A stretch of DNA of 64,000 nt, taken from contig NZ_CP053707.1 of assembly GCF_013201035.1 (NCBI RefSeq), positions 2,418,001 through 2,482,000 on the forward strand, written 5' to 3'. A program made the position numbers and the translations under genes. Shown here one piece after another: positions 51,991 through 60,956 of this stretch (the stretch's first letter is position 1; the number at the start of each line of letters is the position of its first letter). The notes below the pieces were generated by a model. The model was not told the DNA's origin, ran no database searches, and saw only the letters and a list, made by a program, of their open reading frames with translations. Source of the stretch: Arthrobacter sp. NEB 688 (GTDB lineage: Bacteria > Actinomycetota > Actinomycetes > Actinomycetales > Dermatophilaceae).

Positions 51991-52725
51991 TCAGGGAGAG
52001 GGCAGCCGGCGCGGCTCGAGGCGCTCCTCGCGCGCCGACCCGTCTGCGGCCGTGACGACGTACGCGCCCGGGCCGTCGCGCTCGGAGACCGCCTCGACGA
52101 GCTCGGTCCCGCAGTAGACGAGGCCGACGCCGTCGTCGGTGCAGTGGGTCTCGGGCAGCGTCCCGTCGGCCACGAGCGCGTGCACCAGCGGGCGCCGGCG
52201 GGCCTCGGAGTCGTAGTGGACGCCGTTGCCGTACGGCAGCAGCGCGAGGCCGTTGGTCACCGCGCGCAGCTCCGGCCCGAAGGAGTCTGTCGTGCCGCCG
52301 AGGTACCAGCAGATGGAGCCGGCCGACACCCCGGAGAGCACCACGCCGGCCTCCCAGGCCGCGCGCATCGCCGGGCGCAGGTCGTGCACGTCCCAGACCG
52401 CCAGGAGGTTGGCCACCGAGCCGCCGTTGACCCACACGACGTCCTGCTCGAGGAGGTGCGCCGCGGGGTCCTCGAGGTTGGGCATCGGGAAGAGGTCGAG
52501 CACGGTGACGTCGAACCCGGCCACCCGGCCGGCCTCGGTCGCCTCGTGGGAGAACCAGCGCGGGTCGCCGGAGGCGGTGCCGACGAACGTGACGCGGGGG
52601 CGCCGGCCGTGGGCGCCCGAGAGCTCGACGGCGTGGTGGACGAGGGCGTCGAACTCGATCCAGGTGCGCCGGCCGGGGCGGTAGCCGCCGGAGGTGGCGA
52701 GGATGGTCGGCACGTCGGTCGTCAT
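51991..52725 (-). CDS. Peptidase E-like S51 family protein
   Basis: The 244-residue protein begins TILATSGGYRPGRRTW, has the family's VWVNGGSVANLLAVWD and the nucleophile elbow GVSAGSICWY. S51 peptidases include alpha-aspartyl dipeptidase (PepE) and cyanophycinase. It probably hydrolyses Asp-X dipeptides or a similar substrate. No signal peptide. It is the second S51 protein in the window; the cyanophycinase-like protein at 6302-8140 is the other. The start is set by a leaderless -10 box. Confidence 0.87.
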   Translation of the reverse strand: MTTDVPTILATSGGYRPGRRTWIEFDALVHHAVELSGAHGRRPRVTFVGTASGDPRWFSHEATEAGRVAGFDVTVLDLFPMPNLEDPAAHLLEQDVVWVNGGSVANLLAVWDVHDLRPAMRAAWEAGVVLSGVSAGSICWYLGGTTDSFGPELRAVTNGLALLPYGNGVHYDSEARRRPLVHALVADGTLPETHCTDDGVGLVYCGTELVEAVSERDGPGAYVVTAADGSAREERLEPRRLPSP

Positions 52726-52731
52726 CGCGCC

Positions 52732-52737
52732 ACCCTA
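52732..52737 (-). promoter_or_regulatory. -10 box TAGGGT of a leaderless promoter (peptidase E gene)
   Basis: On the minus strand TAGGGT ends 6 nt before the ATG at 52725. Confidence 0.5.
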
Positions 52738-52809
52738 GGCGTGGGCCGGCGCCCGGTGCCTGTGGAAAACCCCGCGGCCGCCGTCGCCGGATCGGGCACG
52801 GTGGTCGAC

Positions 52810-54297
52810 ATGGAGACGACGGAGCCACCAGTGCTGCCCGGGCTCCGGCTCGGGCGCCTGCTCGGCCGGGGCGGGAGCGCGCAGGTCTGGGAGGCGGAGC
52901 GTCTCGACGACGGGCGCCGGGTCGCCGTCAAGGTCTCGCACGGCGACGCCGAGGCCGCGCAGGCCGCGGTGCGCGAGGCGTCGGTCGCGGGCCGCACCGT
53001 GTCCGCCCACGTCGTCCCGGTCGAGGCCTGCCTGACCCTGCCCGACGCGCGGGTCGCGCTCGTCATGCCCCTCATGCGCGGCGGCTCGCTGGCCGCGCTC
53101 GTCGCCGCGCGCGGCCACCTCGGGCCGGGGGAGGTCGTCACGGTCCTCGCGCCGCTCGCCGAGGCGCTCGGGCGCCTGCACGCCGCCGGGGTCGTCCACG
53201 GGGACGTGTCGCCGGGCAACGTCCTGCTCGACCTCGACGGGCGTCCGGCCCTCGCCGACCTCGGTGTCGGCCGCGTGCTCGGCGACGCCCCGACCCCGGT
53301 GTGGGGCACCCCGGGTCACCTGGCCCCGGAGGTCCTGCTCGGGGCGGCGCCGTCGCCGGCGGCCGACGTCTACGCGCTCGGCGCCCTCGGCTGGCTCTGC
53401 CTCGCGGGGGAGGTCCCGGGTGCGCCGGGGCTGCGGCCCTCGCTCGTCGAGGTGAGCCGTGCCGGGGCCGGGTCGGAGGCCGTCGTGGCGGCGCTGGAGG
53501 CCGCCGTGCAGCCGCGCCCCGAGGAGCGTCCGGACGCCGACGAGCTCGCCGGTCTGCTCTTCGCCGCCGCCCGGCCCGAGCCGTTGCACCTCGTCGTGGC
53601 GGGCGACACCGAGAGCGCGGTCACCTACCGGCTCCGTGCGGCGGCGGGCAGCCCACCCGTGCCGCCGGTGCTCGAGCGCGGACGCCACCGCGCGCCCGCG
53701 GGTCCACGCCCCACCGGGCAGCGCGGAGTGGCGCGGCCGGTGGTGCTCGGGGCCGTCGGGCTCGGCGTCGTCGGGCTGCTCGTCGTCCTCGGCGGCCTGC
53801 TCGGGCGCGACGAGCCGGCCCGGGCGGCGGCCCCGGCGGCGTCGACGGCGTCGGCGGTCGGTCAGCAGGCGGGCCCGGCGGCGGCCCGGCCGGCCGACCC
53901 CCGCACGGACGCGCGGGCCCCGGTCGAGCGCCCGCAGGAGCTCCTCGCCGTGCTCGCCGACGCGCGGGCCGCCGCCTACCGGTCGAGCGACCCCGAGCGG
54001 CTGGGGGCCGCCGAGACCAGCGGGGGTGCGCTGCACGAGCGGGACGCGGCCGCGCTGGCGGCGCTGCGCACGGCCTCCGCCCGCTACGACGGCCTCGCCT
54101 ACCGCGTCACCGAGGTGTCGGTGCGCTCGGCAGCCGCCGACCGCGCCGAGCTGCGGGCCGTCGTCGGCGTCGGCGCCCACCGGGTCGTGCGACCGGGTGC
54201 GGACACCGCCGTCGCGGCGTCGCCGGGGGAGCCCGTGGTCGTCGACCTGGTGCGCACCCCCGCCGGCTGGCGCCTCGAGGCGTTGAGGCCGCCGTGA
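52810..54297 (+). CDS. Membrane-anchored Ser/Thr protein kinase
   Basis: The 495-residue protein has a PknB-type kinase domain (~10-260), a linker, one transmembrane helix (~315-335, VVLGAVGLGVVGLLVVLGGL) and an external domain of ~150 residues. ATP-binding features are GRGGSAQVWEA and VAVKVSHG with K41. The catalytic loop is HGDVSPGN (H130-G131-D132), with Gly in place of the usual Arg of HRD. The metal motif is DLG (D150) rather than DFG. HGD kinases are often less dependent on activation-loop phosphorylation. The ATG at 52810 is preferred over an in-frame GTG at 52801, because CACGGT lies 7 nt upstream. Confidence 0.83.
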   Translation: METTEPPVLPGLRLGRLLGRGGSAQVWEAERLDDGRRVAVKVSHGDAEAAQAAVREASVAGRTVSAHVVPVEACLTLPDARVALVMPLMRGGSLAALVAARGHLGPGEVVTVLAPLAEALGRLHAAGVVHGDVSPGNVLLDLDGRPALADLGVGRVLGDAPTPVWGTPGHLAPEVLLGAAPSPAADVYALGALGWLCLAGEVPGAPGLRPSLVEVSRAGAGSEAVVAALEAAVQPRPEERPDADELAGLLFAAARPEPLHLVVAGDTESAVTYRLRAAAGSPPVPPVLERGRHRAPAGPRPTGQRGVARPVVLGAVGLGVVGLLVVLGGLLGRDEPARAAAPAASTASAVGQQAGPAAARPADPRTDARAPVERPQELLAVLADARAAAYRSSDPERLGAAETSGGALHERDAAALAALRTASARYDGLAYRVTEVSVRSAAADRAELRAVVGVGAHRVVRPGADTAVAASPGEPVVVDLVRTPAGWRLEALRPP

Positions 54298-54307
54298 CCG
54301 GGGTGGG

Positions 54308-55198
54308 TCAGGCCACCAGCCAGCGGGCCGCGGTGTCGAGGTCGCCGTGCTCGTGGACGAAGCCGCTCGCGACGAGGGCCTCGCCGACGATGCGCTGGCT
54401 GCCCATGATCTCGCCCGCGAACTCGCCGACGACGAGGCGCAGGGCCGGGGTCGGGGCGGGCAGCAGGGCCGGGCGGTGCAGGGCGCGCCCGAGGGCGGCC
54501 GCGACGTCCTTCTGGCGGGCGGGGGTCGGGCCGGCGAGGTTGACCGGGCCGGTGACCTCCGGGTGGTCGAGCAGGTGCAGCAGGGCCCGGACCTCGTCGA
54601 CGAGGGTGATCCAGGGCCAGAACTGGCGGCCCAGCCCGAGTGGTCCGCCGAGCCCGAGGCGGGCCAGGCGCAGCAGCGGCTCCATCGCCCCGCCGTCGCG
54701 GGCCATGACGATCCCGGTGCGCGCGAACGCGACCGACGCCCCGGCCTCGACCGCGGGGGCGGCCGCGGCCTCCCACGCGAGGACGACGTCGGCGAGGAAG
54801 CCGGTGCCGGCCGGGTTGGCCTCGGTCAGCTCCTCGTCGCCGCGGTCGCCGTAGAAGCCGACCGCGGACCCCGACACGAGGCGGACCTCGTGCCCGGCCT
54901 GCGCGACCGCCGTCGCGACGGCCGTCGTCGAGTCGGTGCGCGAGGCGAGGATCTGGTGCTTGTAGGCGGGCGTCCACCGCTTGTCGCCGACGCCGGCGCC
55001 GGCCAGGTGGACGACGCCGTCGACGCCGTCGAGGACGGCCGGGTCGAGCCGCCGGCTCGCGGGGTCCCAGCGGACCTCGTCGGCGGCGGAGGGGGCGCGA
55101 CGGACCAGCCGGACCGGTTCGTCGCCGCGCTCACGGAGCGCGGCGACGAGGGCGGTGCCGATCAGGCCGGACGAGCCGGTGACGACGATGCGGCTCAC
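54308..55198 (-). CDS. TIGR01777 family NAD-binding protein (sugar epimerase-like)
   Basis: The 296-residue SDR-extended protein has VVTGSSGLIGTALVAALRER at the nucleotide site, VVHLAGAGVGDKRWTPAYK, and GSAVGFYGDRGDEELTE in the region of the catalytic residues. This TIGR01777/YfcH family is widespread and poorly characterised. It lies 11 bp upstream of the sucB stop on the same strand. The GTG at 55198 begins the fold directly. The substrate is unknown. Confidence 0.88.
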   Translation of the reverse strand: MSRIVVTGSSGLIGTALVAALRERGDEPVRLVRRAPSAADEVRWDPASRRLDPAVLDGVDGVVHLAGAGVGDKRWTPAYKHQILASRTDSTTAVATAVAQAGHEVRLVSGSAVGFYGDRGDEELTEANPAGTGFLADVVLAWEAAAAPAVEAGASVAFARTGIVMARDGGAMEPLLRLARLGLGGPLGLGRQFWPWITLVDEVRALLHLLDHPEVTGPVNLAGPTPARQKDVAAALGRALHRPALLPAPTPALRLVVGEFAGEIMGSQRIVGEALVASGFVHEHGDLDTAARWLVA

Positions 55199-55209
55199 GG
55201 CAGGGCGCG

Positions 55210-57114
55210 TCAGAGACCGAGGTCGGCCTCGAACGCCCCTTCCTCGAGTCGCTGCTTCATCGTCGTGAGGAAGCGGGCGGCGTCCGCGCCGTCGACGATG
55301 CGGTGGTCGTAGGACAGCGCGAGGTAGACCATCGAGCGGATCGCGATCGTCTCGCCGCCGTCCTCGGCGGTCACGACGACCGGGCGCTTGACGACGGCCC
55401 CGGTGCCGAGGATGCCGACCTGCGGCTGGTTGATGATCGGGGTGTCGAAGAGCGCACCGCGCGAGCCGGTGTTGGTGATCGTGAAGGTCCCGCCCGCGAG
55501 GTCGTCGGGCATGATCTTGTTGCTCCGCGTCCGGTTCGCGACGTCGGCGATCCCGCGGGCCAGGCCCGCGAGGTTGAGGTCGCCGGCGTTCTTGAGGACC
55601 GGGACGATGAGCCCCTTCTCGGTGTCGACCGCCATGCCGAGGTTCTCGGTGCCGTGGTAGGTCACCTGGTCGTCCTCGATGCTCGCGTTGACGGTCGGGT
55701 GGGCCTTGAGGGCCTCGACCGCGGCGAGGGCGAAGAACGGCAGGAAGCTGAGCTTCGCACCCTCGCGCTGGGCGAAGTCGGCCTTGGCCCGGTCACGCAG
55801 GCGCGCGATGCGGGTGACGTCGACCTCGACGACCGTCGTCAGCTGCGCCGAGACCTGGAGGGACTCGACCATCCGGCGGGCGATCGTCTTGCGCAGGCGC
55901 GACATCGGCTGCGTCGTGCCGCGCAGGCCACCGTCGGCCGCGGGCTTCGCCGCGGCGGCCGGGGCCGAGGACGACGAGGCGGCAGCGGCCGGTGCCGCGG
56001 CAGGGGCCTCGGGCTCCGGCGCCTTCTTGGCCTCGGCGGCGGCGAGGACGTCCTGCTTGCGGATGCGCCCGCCGATGCCGGTGCCGGTCACCGACGCGAG
56101 GTCGATGCCGTGGTCGGCGGCCAGCTTGCGCACGAGCGGGGTGACGTAGCTGCTCGCGTCCGACTCCTCGGTGGCGCGCGGGGTCGGCGCGGTCGAGGTC
56201 GAGGACGCCGGGGCGGTGCTCGCGGCGGGGGCCTCGTCGGCGGCCGCGGCGGCCGCGTCGGGGGTCTCCTGCGCGGGGGCCTCGGCGGCAGGGGCCGGCT
56301 CCGGCTGCTTCTCCTCGGCGGCCGGCTGCTGCGGCTCGGGCTCGGGGGCGTCCTCCTTCGCGGGGGTCTCCTGCGCGGGGGCCTGCTCGGGCTCGGCGGC
56401 CGGGGCGGAGCCGCCACCGGAGCCACCGACGACCGCGAGGTCGGCGCCCACGGGGACGGTCTCGTCCTCGGGCACGAGGATCTTGGTCAGGGTGCCGGCC
56501 ACCGGCGACGGGATCTCGGTGTCGACCTTGTCGGTCGAGACCTCGAGGAGCGGCTCGTCGACGGCGACCTCGTCGCCCTCGGCCTTGAGCCAGCGCGTGA
56601 CGGTGCCCTCGGTGACGGACTCGCCGAGCGCGGGCATCTGGACGGTCGTGCCCTCGCCCGAGCCGTCGGAGGAACCGGAGGAGCCCTCCGAGGACGGCGC
56701 CGGCTGCTCCTGCTCGCTGCCGCCGGACTGCGGCTCGGCCGGCTCCTGGCCGCCCTCGTCGCCCGCCTCGGCGACCGCGCCGGTGTCGGCCGGGTCGGCG
56801 ACCTCGTCGGCCGGCCCGTCGGAGGAGGCCTGCTCCTGCGTCTGCTCGGGGGCGGAGTCGCCACCGCCGGAGGCGGACCCGTCACCGATGACGGCGAGGT
56901 CCGCGCCGACCGGCACGGTGTCGTCCTCCTGCACGAGGATCTCCTGGAGCACGCCCGCGACGGGCGAGGGGATCTCGGTGTCGACCTTGTCGGTCGAGAC
57001 CTCGAGCAGCGGCTCGTCGACCGCGACCTCGTCGCCGACACTCTTGAGCCACCGCGTCACGGTCCCCTCGGTCACGGACTCGCCGAGTGCGGGCATCTGT
57101 ACACGTTCCGACAT
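55210..57114 (-). CDS. sucB: 2-oxoglutarate dehydrogenase E2 (dihydrolipoamide succinyltransferase type), two lipoyl domains
   Basis: The 634-residue protein has two near-identical lipoyl domains (residues 1-78 and 157-232; lipoylated K43 and K196 in STDKVDTE), long Pro/Ala/Glu-rich linkers, an E3-binding domain (~323-356, [16 protein letters not shown]), and a C-terminal acyltransferase domain with YDHRIVDG (H604, D608). The chain is typical of actinobacterial E2 shared by pyruvate and 2-oxoglutarate dehydrogenase complexes. Next to lpd (E3), so E2 and E3 may be made together. AAGGAG precedes the ATG. It may be the E2 of pyruvate dehydrogenase as well. Confidence 0.93.
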   Translation of the reverse strand: MSERVQMPALGESVTEGTVTRWLKSVGDEVAVDEPLLEVSTDKVDTEIPSPVAGVLQEILVQEDDTVPVGADLAVIGDGSASGGGDSAPEQTQEQASSDGPADEVADPADTGAVAEAGDEGGQEPAEPQSGGSEQEQPAPSSEGSSGSSDGSGEGTTVQMPALGESVTEGTVTRWLKAEGDEVAVDEPLLEVSTDKVDTEIPSPVAGTLTKILVPEDETVPVGADLAVVGGSGGGSAPAAEPEQAPAQETPAKEDAPEPEPQQPAAEEKQPEPAPAAEAPAQETPDAAAAAADEAPAASTAPASSTSTAPTPRATEESDASSYVTPLVRKLAADHGIDLASVTGTGIGGRIRKQDVLAAAEAKKAPEPEAPAAAPAAAASSSSAPAAAAKPAADGGLRGTTQPMSRLRKTIARRMVESLQVSAQLTTVVEVDVTRIARLRDRAKADFAQREGAKLSFLPFFALAAVEALKAHPTVNASIEDDQVTYHGTENLGMAVDTEKGLIVPVLKNAGDLNLAGLARGIADVANRTRSNKIMPDDLAGGTFTITNTGSRGALFDTPIINQPQVGILGTGAVVKRPVVVTAEDGGETIAIRSMVYLALSYDHRIVDGADAARFLTTMKQRLEEGAFEADLGL

Positions 57115-57153
57115 CAGTGGTGCTCTCCTTCGTGGGCGGTGGCGGTCATCACT

Positions 57154-58536
57154 CTAGTTGTGCGCGTGCAGGGGCTTGCCGGCGAGCGCCAGGTGCGCCT
57201 CGCCGAGGGCCTCGTTCTGGGTGGGGTGGGCGTGGACGAACGGCGTGACGTCCTCGGGGTGGGCCTCCCAGCCGACGACGAGCTGGGCCTCGCCGACCTG
57301 CTCGCCCATCCGCGAGCCGACCATGTGGACGCCGACGACGGGGCCGTCGGTGACGCGGACCAGCTTGACGAAGCCCTGCGTGCCGAGGATCTGGCTCTTG
57401 CCGTTGCCGCCGAGGTTGTACTCGTAGGCCTCGACCGCGTCGCCGTGGACCTCGCGGGCCTGCTCCTCGGTGAGGCCGACGGACGCGACCTCGGGGTCGC
57501 AGTAGGTGACCCGGGGGATGCTCGACTCGACGAGCGGCGCGGGCTCGAGGCCGGCGATCGACTCGGCGACGAAGATCCCGTGGGCGAAGCCGCGGTGCGC
57601 GAGCTGGAGGCCGGGGACGATGTCGCCGACGGCCCACAGGCCCTCGACCCCGGTGCGGCAGCGGTCGTCCGTGACGACGAAGCCGCGCTCGACCGTCGCG
57701 CCGGCCTCCTCGTAGCCGAGGCCGTCGGTCACCGGGCCGCGGCCGACGGCGACGAGCAGGAGGTCGGTCTCGAGCTCGGTGCCGTCCTCGAGGCGGACGG
57801 TGACGGCGTCCGGGCCGTCGGTGGCCGAGGCGAAGCGGGCGCCCGTGCGCACCGTGATGCCGCGCTTGCGGAAGGCGCGCTCGAGCGCCTTGCTCGAGGC
57901 GGGGTCCTCTGCGGCGACGAGGCGGGGGAGGGCCTCGACGACCGTGACCTCGGAGCCGAACGAGCGCATGACGGAGGCGAACTCGACGCCGATGACGCCG
58001 CCACCGAGGACGACGACGCGGCCGGGGACCTCGTCGAGCCCCAGCGCCCCGTCGCTCGTCACGACCCGGCCGCCGAGCTCGAGGCCGGGCAGCGTGCGGG
58101 CGTAGGAGCCGGTGGCGAGGACGACGTGCCGGCCGACGAGGCGGCGGTCTCCGACGACGACCGTGTGCGGGCCGTCCAGCCGTCCGGCGCCCTCGACGTA
58201 CTCGACCTGCCGGCCCGCGACGAGGCCCTGGAGGCCCTTGTGCAGGCGCGCGACGACGCCCTCGCGGTAGGCGGTGACGGCCGGGAGGTCGATGCCTTCC
58301 AACGTCGCCCGGACCCCGAAGCGGCCGGCCTCGCGGGCCGCGTCCGCGACCTCGGCGGCGTGCAGCAGGGCCTTGGTCGGGATGCAGCCGCGGTGCAGGC
58401 AGGTCCCGCCGAGCAGGTCCTTCTCGACGAGGGCGACGCTCAGGCCGAGCTCGGCGGCGCGCAGCGCGCAGGCGTACCCACCGCTCCCTCCTCCGAGGAC
58501 GACGACGTCGTGGGTGGCTTCGGCGGTGGCCGGCAT
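57154..58536 (-). CDS. lpdA: Dihydrolipoyl dehydrogenase (E3)
   Basis: The 460-residue flavoprotein reoxidises the dihydrolipoyl groups of E2 using NAD+. It has the FAD motif VVVLGGGSGGYACA, the redox disulfide in GGTCLHRGCIPTK (C46, C51), the NAD motif VVVLGGGVIGVEFASV, and the C-terminal active site VHAHPTQNEALGE. It lies 39 nt upstream of sucB. The two form a transcriptional unit for keto-acid dehydrogenase E2/E3 components; E1 genes are elsewhere. Confidence 0.95.
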   Translation of the reverse strand: MPATAEATHDVVVLGGGSGGYACALRAAELGLSVALVEKDLLGGTCLHRGCIPTKALLHAAEVADAAREAGRFGVRATLEGIDLPAVTAYREGVVARLHKGLQGLVAGRQVEYVEGAGRLDGPHTVVVGDRRLVGRHVVLATGSYARTLPGLELGGRVVTSDGALGLDEVPGRVVVLGGGVIGVEFASVMRSFGSEVTVVEALPRLVAAEDPASSKALERAFRKRGITVRTGARFASATDGPDAVTVRLEDGTELETDLLLVAVGRGPVTDGLGYEEAGATVERGFVVTDDRCRTGVEGLWAVGDIVPGLQLAHRGFAHGIFVAESIAGLEPAPLVESSIPRVTYCDPEVASVGLTEEQAREVHGDAVEAYEYNLGGNGKSQILGTQGFVKLVRVTDGPVVGVHMVGSRMGEQVGEAQLVVGWEAHPEDVTPFVHAHPTQNEALGEAHLALAGKPLHAHN

Positions 58537-58684
58537 GCTGCTCCGTTCTCGCGGTGGCGGTCGGTGGGCACGGCGGCGCTGTGGGTGGGCGCGCCGGGCT
58601 CGTCCCGCATCCTGTCACCCCCGCGGGTGGAGGACGAGGTGGCGACGCGTGCCGGACGCACAGGGAACGGGCAGGTGCCTCGCC

Positions 58685-58690
58685 TATCGT
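58685..58690 (+). promoter_or_regulatory. -10 box TATCGT of a leaderless promoter
   Basis: TATCGT ends 6 nt before the ATG at 58697 of a conserved small protein. Confidence 0.45.
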
Positions 58691-58696
58691 GTGCGC

Positions 58697-59023
58697 ATGG
58701 CCTGGTGGAGACGAGGGCGGCGCGGTGGCGCCGCACCGCACGACGGCAGCGACCTGAGCAGTGCCCGGGCCCACCTCGAGGAGTTCGTGGGCACCCGGCG
58801 CGGGGTCGAGGCGTACGTCGAGCCGGCGACGAACATCACCGCGACGACGGTCGTGCTCATCGCGCACGACGGCGAGTGGACGCGGCGCGCGCTGCCCTCC
58901 CGCCCCCAGGCCTTCGAGGTGGCCCGGGCCCTCCAGGTGCCCGTGTACGACGTCAACCTCACCGGCTACCCGGCGCGGATGCGCGCGTGGACGGCCCGCC
59001 AGCGGCGCGACGAGAAGGCCTGA
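58697..59023 (+). CDS. Conserved hypothetical protein, actinobacterial type
   Basis: The 108-residue protein begins MAWWRRGRRGG and continues with SARAHLEEFVGTRRGVEAYVEP, TTVVLIAHDGEWTRRALPS and VPVYDVNLTGYPARMR. Similar proteins occur next to lpd genes of actinobacteria, but no function is known to me. The start at 58697 is supported by the leaderless -10 box; an in-frame open stretch before it has no family similarity. No signal peptide or membrane helix. Confidence 0.75.
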   Translation: MAWWRRGRRGGAAPHDGSDLSSARAHLEEFVGTRRGVEAYVEPATNITATTVVLIAHDGEWTRRALPSRPQAFEVARALQVPVYDVNLTGYPARMRAWTARQRRDEKA

Positions 59024-59098
59024 GCCGGAACCGGGTGGCCGCCCGACGGTCGGGCGTGACACCGTGGGGTCCCCGCACCGACGACCGAAGGACCCGCC

Positions 59099-59293
59099 AT
59101 GGCAGCCAAGGACCGACCCCGCGCCGCAGTGCCCGACGACGTCAAGGCCCGCTTCCGGGCGGCCCTGGACAAGAAGCAGGCCCACGGCGGGGCCGACGTG
59201 TCCGACTCCTCGGAGCACGGCAAGGTCGACCACGCCCACGGCCCCGAGGCCAGCGCCCGCCAGCAGATGTTCCGCCGCAAGAGCGGCGGCTGA
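59099..59293 (+). CDS. Small DUF5302 domain protein
   Basis: This 64-residue hydrophilic protein has DDVKARFRAALDKKQAHGG and HGPEASARQQMFRRKSGG, the features of the DUF5302 family. It is rich in charged residues and probably partly disordered. The family is actinobacterial and its function is unknown. GAAGGA lies upstream of the ATG. It ends 22 bp before a strong terminator shared with pepA. Confidence 0.82.
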   Translation: MAAKDRPRAAVPDDVKARFRAALDKKQAHGGADVSDSSEHGKVDHAHGPEASARQQMFRRKSGG

Positions 59294-59315
59294 GCCGGCC
59301 CCTCCCGCGGACGAC

Positions 59316-59352
59316 GCACGGCGGGCACCCCGACCCGGGGTGCCCGCCGTGC
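59316..59352. terminator. Bidirectional terminator between DUF5302 and pepA genes
   Basis: GCACGGCGGGCACCCC and its exact reverse complement form a 16-bp stem around a 5-nt loop. It serves both convergent genes. A run of 14 G follows on the plus strand. Confidence 0.85.
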
Positions 59353-59359
59353 CTCGTGC

Positions 59360-59373
59360 GGGGGGGGGGGGGG
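59360..59373. repeat. Homopolymer of 14 G directly after the pepA stop codon
   Basis: The run lies between the pepA stop and the shared terminator. Runs this long are rare in bacteria and prone to slippage and to sequencing error. Confidence 0.8.
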
Positions 59374-60900
59374 TCAGGCGCGGGGGGCGTGCCCCTCGAC
59401 GAGACCGAGCAGCGTGGAGACGCCGAACCCGGTGCCGCCCTTGGGGTTGCGACCCTTCGGGCCCTTCTCGTTGAAGGCCGGCCCGGCGATGTCGACGTGC
59501 GCCCAGGTCATGCCCTCGGGGACGAACTCCTCGAGGAACTTGGCGGCGGTGAGCATCCCGCCCGCGCGGTCGCCCTTGTGCGCGATGTCGGCGGTGGGGG
59601 TGTCGAGCTTGGCGCGCAGCGACGCCGGCAGCGGCATCGGCCAGGCGCCCTCGCCGGCGGCGTCGGCGGCCGCGACGACCTTGGCCCGGAAGGCGTCGTC
59701 GTTGCCCATGACGCCGGCGATGTCGTCGCCGAGCGCGATCATCTGGGCGCCGGTCAGCGTCGCGATGTCGACGATCCAGTCCGGCGTCTTCTCGGCGGCC
59801 AGGCAGATGCCGTCGCCGAGGACCATCCGGCCCTCCGCGTCGGTGTCGAGGATCTCGACGCTCGTGCCGTCGCGCATGACGACGACGTCGCTCGGGCGCT
59901 GCGCGGTGCCGCTCGGCATGTTCTCGGCGAGGCAGAGGTAGCCCGTGACCGCCACCGGCACACCGGTCTCGGCGGCCGCGAGGACGGTCGCCGCGACGGC
60001 GGCCGCGCCGGCCATGTCGCACTTCATCGTCACCATGCCGGTCGACGGCTTGAGGTTGAGGCCGCCGGTGTCGAAGGTGATGCCCTTGCCGACGAGCGCG
60101 ACCGAGCCCTGGGCGTTCGCGGGGGCCCAGGTCATCGTCACGATGCGCGGCGGGTTGGACGAGCCCTGCCCGACACCGGTGATGCCGCCGAAGCCGCCCT
60201 TGACGAGCGCCTTCTCGTCGAGGACCGAGACGGTGATCTTCGCGGGGGAGTCCGCGGCGCGCTTCTTGACGGCCTCGGCGAAGGACTGCGGGTAGAGCAG
60301 GTTCGGCGGCATGTTGACGAGGTCGCGCGCCCAGTCGCGGGCGGCGCCGAGCACGCCGGCGCGGGTCACGGCGTCCTTGGCGGCCTTGCCCTGGCCGAGG
60401 CCCGAGACGACGACGATCTTCGGGCCGGTGACCGGCGCGGCGGCCGGGCGGCCCTTGCGCGCGGGGAGGGGGGCGGCCTTGTCGTAGACGTAGCAGCCGG
60501 CGAAGGCGCCGTCGGAGACCGCCGACAGGGAGTCGGTGTCGGGCGTCGGGAGGGCCACGCCGACGGCCTTCTTGCCGCGGACCGAGCGCAGGGCGACGGC
60601 GGCGGCCTCGCGCAGGACGGTGTGCTCGAACGAGGTCCGGCGGGTCGTGCCCTCGCCGAGGCCGGTGACGACGACCGAGGTCGCCTTGACGCCGGGCACC
60701 GCGACGACGCGGTGCACCTCCTCGGCCTTCGCGGTGGCCTCGAGGTCGGCGAGCACCGCCTGCAGGTGGACGACGGCCTTGCGCGGGAGCCCGTGCCCGG
60801 CGGCGAGGTCGACGCCGTCCGGGGTGCGGACGGAGCCGACGACGAGGGCGTCGACCGGCAGGTCGGCGGAGGTCTTGGTCGTCACGGTCAGTGAAGTCAT
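59374..60900 (-). CDS. pepA: Leucyl aminopeptidase, M17
   Basis: The 508-residue zinc/manganese exopeptidase removes N-terminal residues, Leu in particular. It has the metal and active-site motifs [18 protein letters not shown] and [10 protein letters not shown], and the family signature [13 protein letters not shown]. The N-terminal ~160 residues are the regulatory domain. The length is normal. Cytoplasmic. The ATG at 60900 is the first in a clear coding frame. It ends at a shared terminator. Confidence 0.94.
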   Translation of the reverse strand: MTSLTVTTKTSADLPVDALVVGSVRTPDGVDLAAGHGLPRKAVVHLQAVLADLEATAKAEEVHRVVAVPGVKATSVVVTGLGEGTTRRTSFEHTVLREAAAVALRSVRGKKAVGVALPTPDTDSLSAVSDGAFAGCYVYDKAAPLPARKGRPAAAPVTGPKIVVVSGLGQGKAAKDAVTRAGVLGAARDWARDLVNMPPNLLYPQSFAEAVKKRAADSPAKITVSVLDEKALVKGGFGGITGVGQGSSNPPRIVTMTWAPANAQGSVALVGKGITFDTGGLNLKPSTGMVTMKCDMAGAAAVAATVLAAAETGVPVAVTGYLCLAENMPSGTAQRPSDVVVMRDGTSVEILDTDAEGRMVLGDGICLAAEKTPDWIVDIATLTGAQMIALGDDIAGVMGNDDAFRAKVVAAADAAGEGAWPMPLPASLRAKLDTPTADIAHKGDRAGGMLTAAKFLEEFVPEGMTWAHVDIAGPAFNEKGPKGRNPKGGTGFGVSTLLGLVEGHAPRA

Positions 60901-60944
60901 GTCGGCAGACTAACCGGGGCCGGTGGGGCGTCCGCGGGGCGCGG

Positions 60945-60950
60945 TACGGT
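60945..60950 (+). promoter_or_regulatory. -10 box TACGGT of a leaderless promoter (gcvT)
   Basis: TACGGT ends exactly 6 nt before the ATG at 60957. Confidence 0.5.
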
Positions 60951-60956
60951 GCGACC

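Noticed and set aside
55303-60894. An uninterrupted plus-strand reading frame of 1863 codons opposite sucB, lpd and pepA
   Set aside because: The minus-strand genes have complete motifs. The plus frame has low-complexity Arg/Gly/Val/Asp composition and no domain, as expected for the antisense of GC-rich coding DNA.
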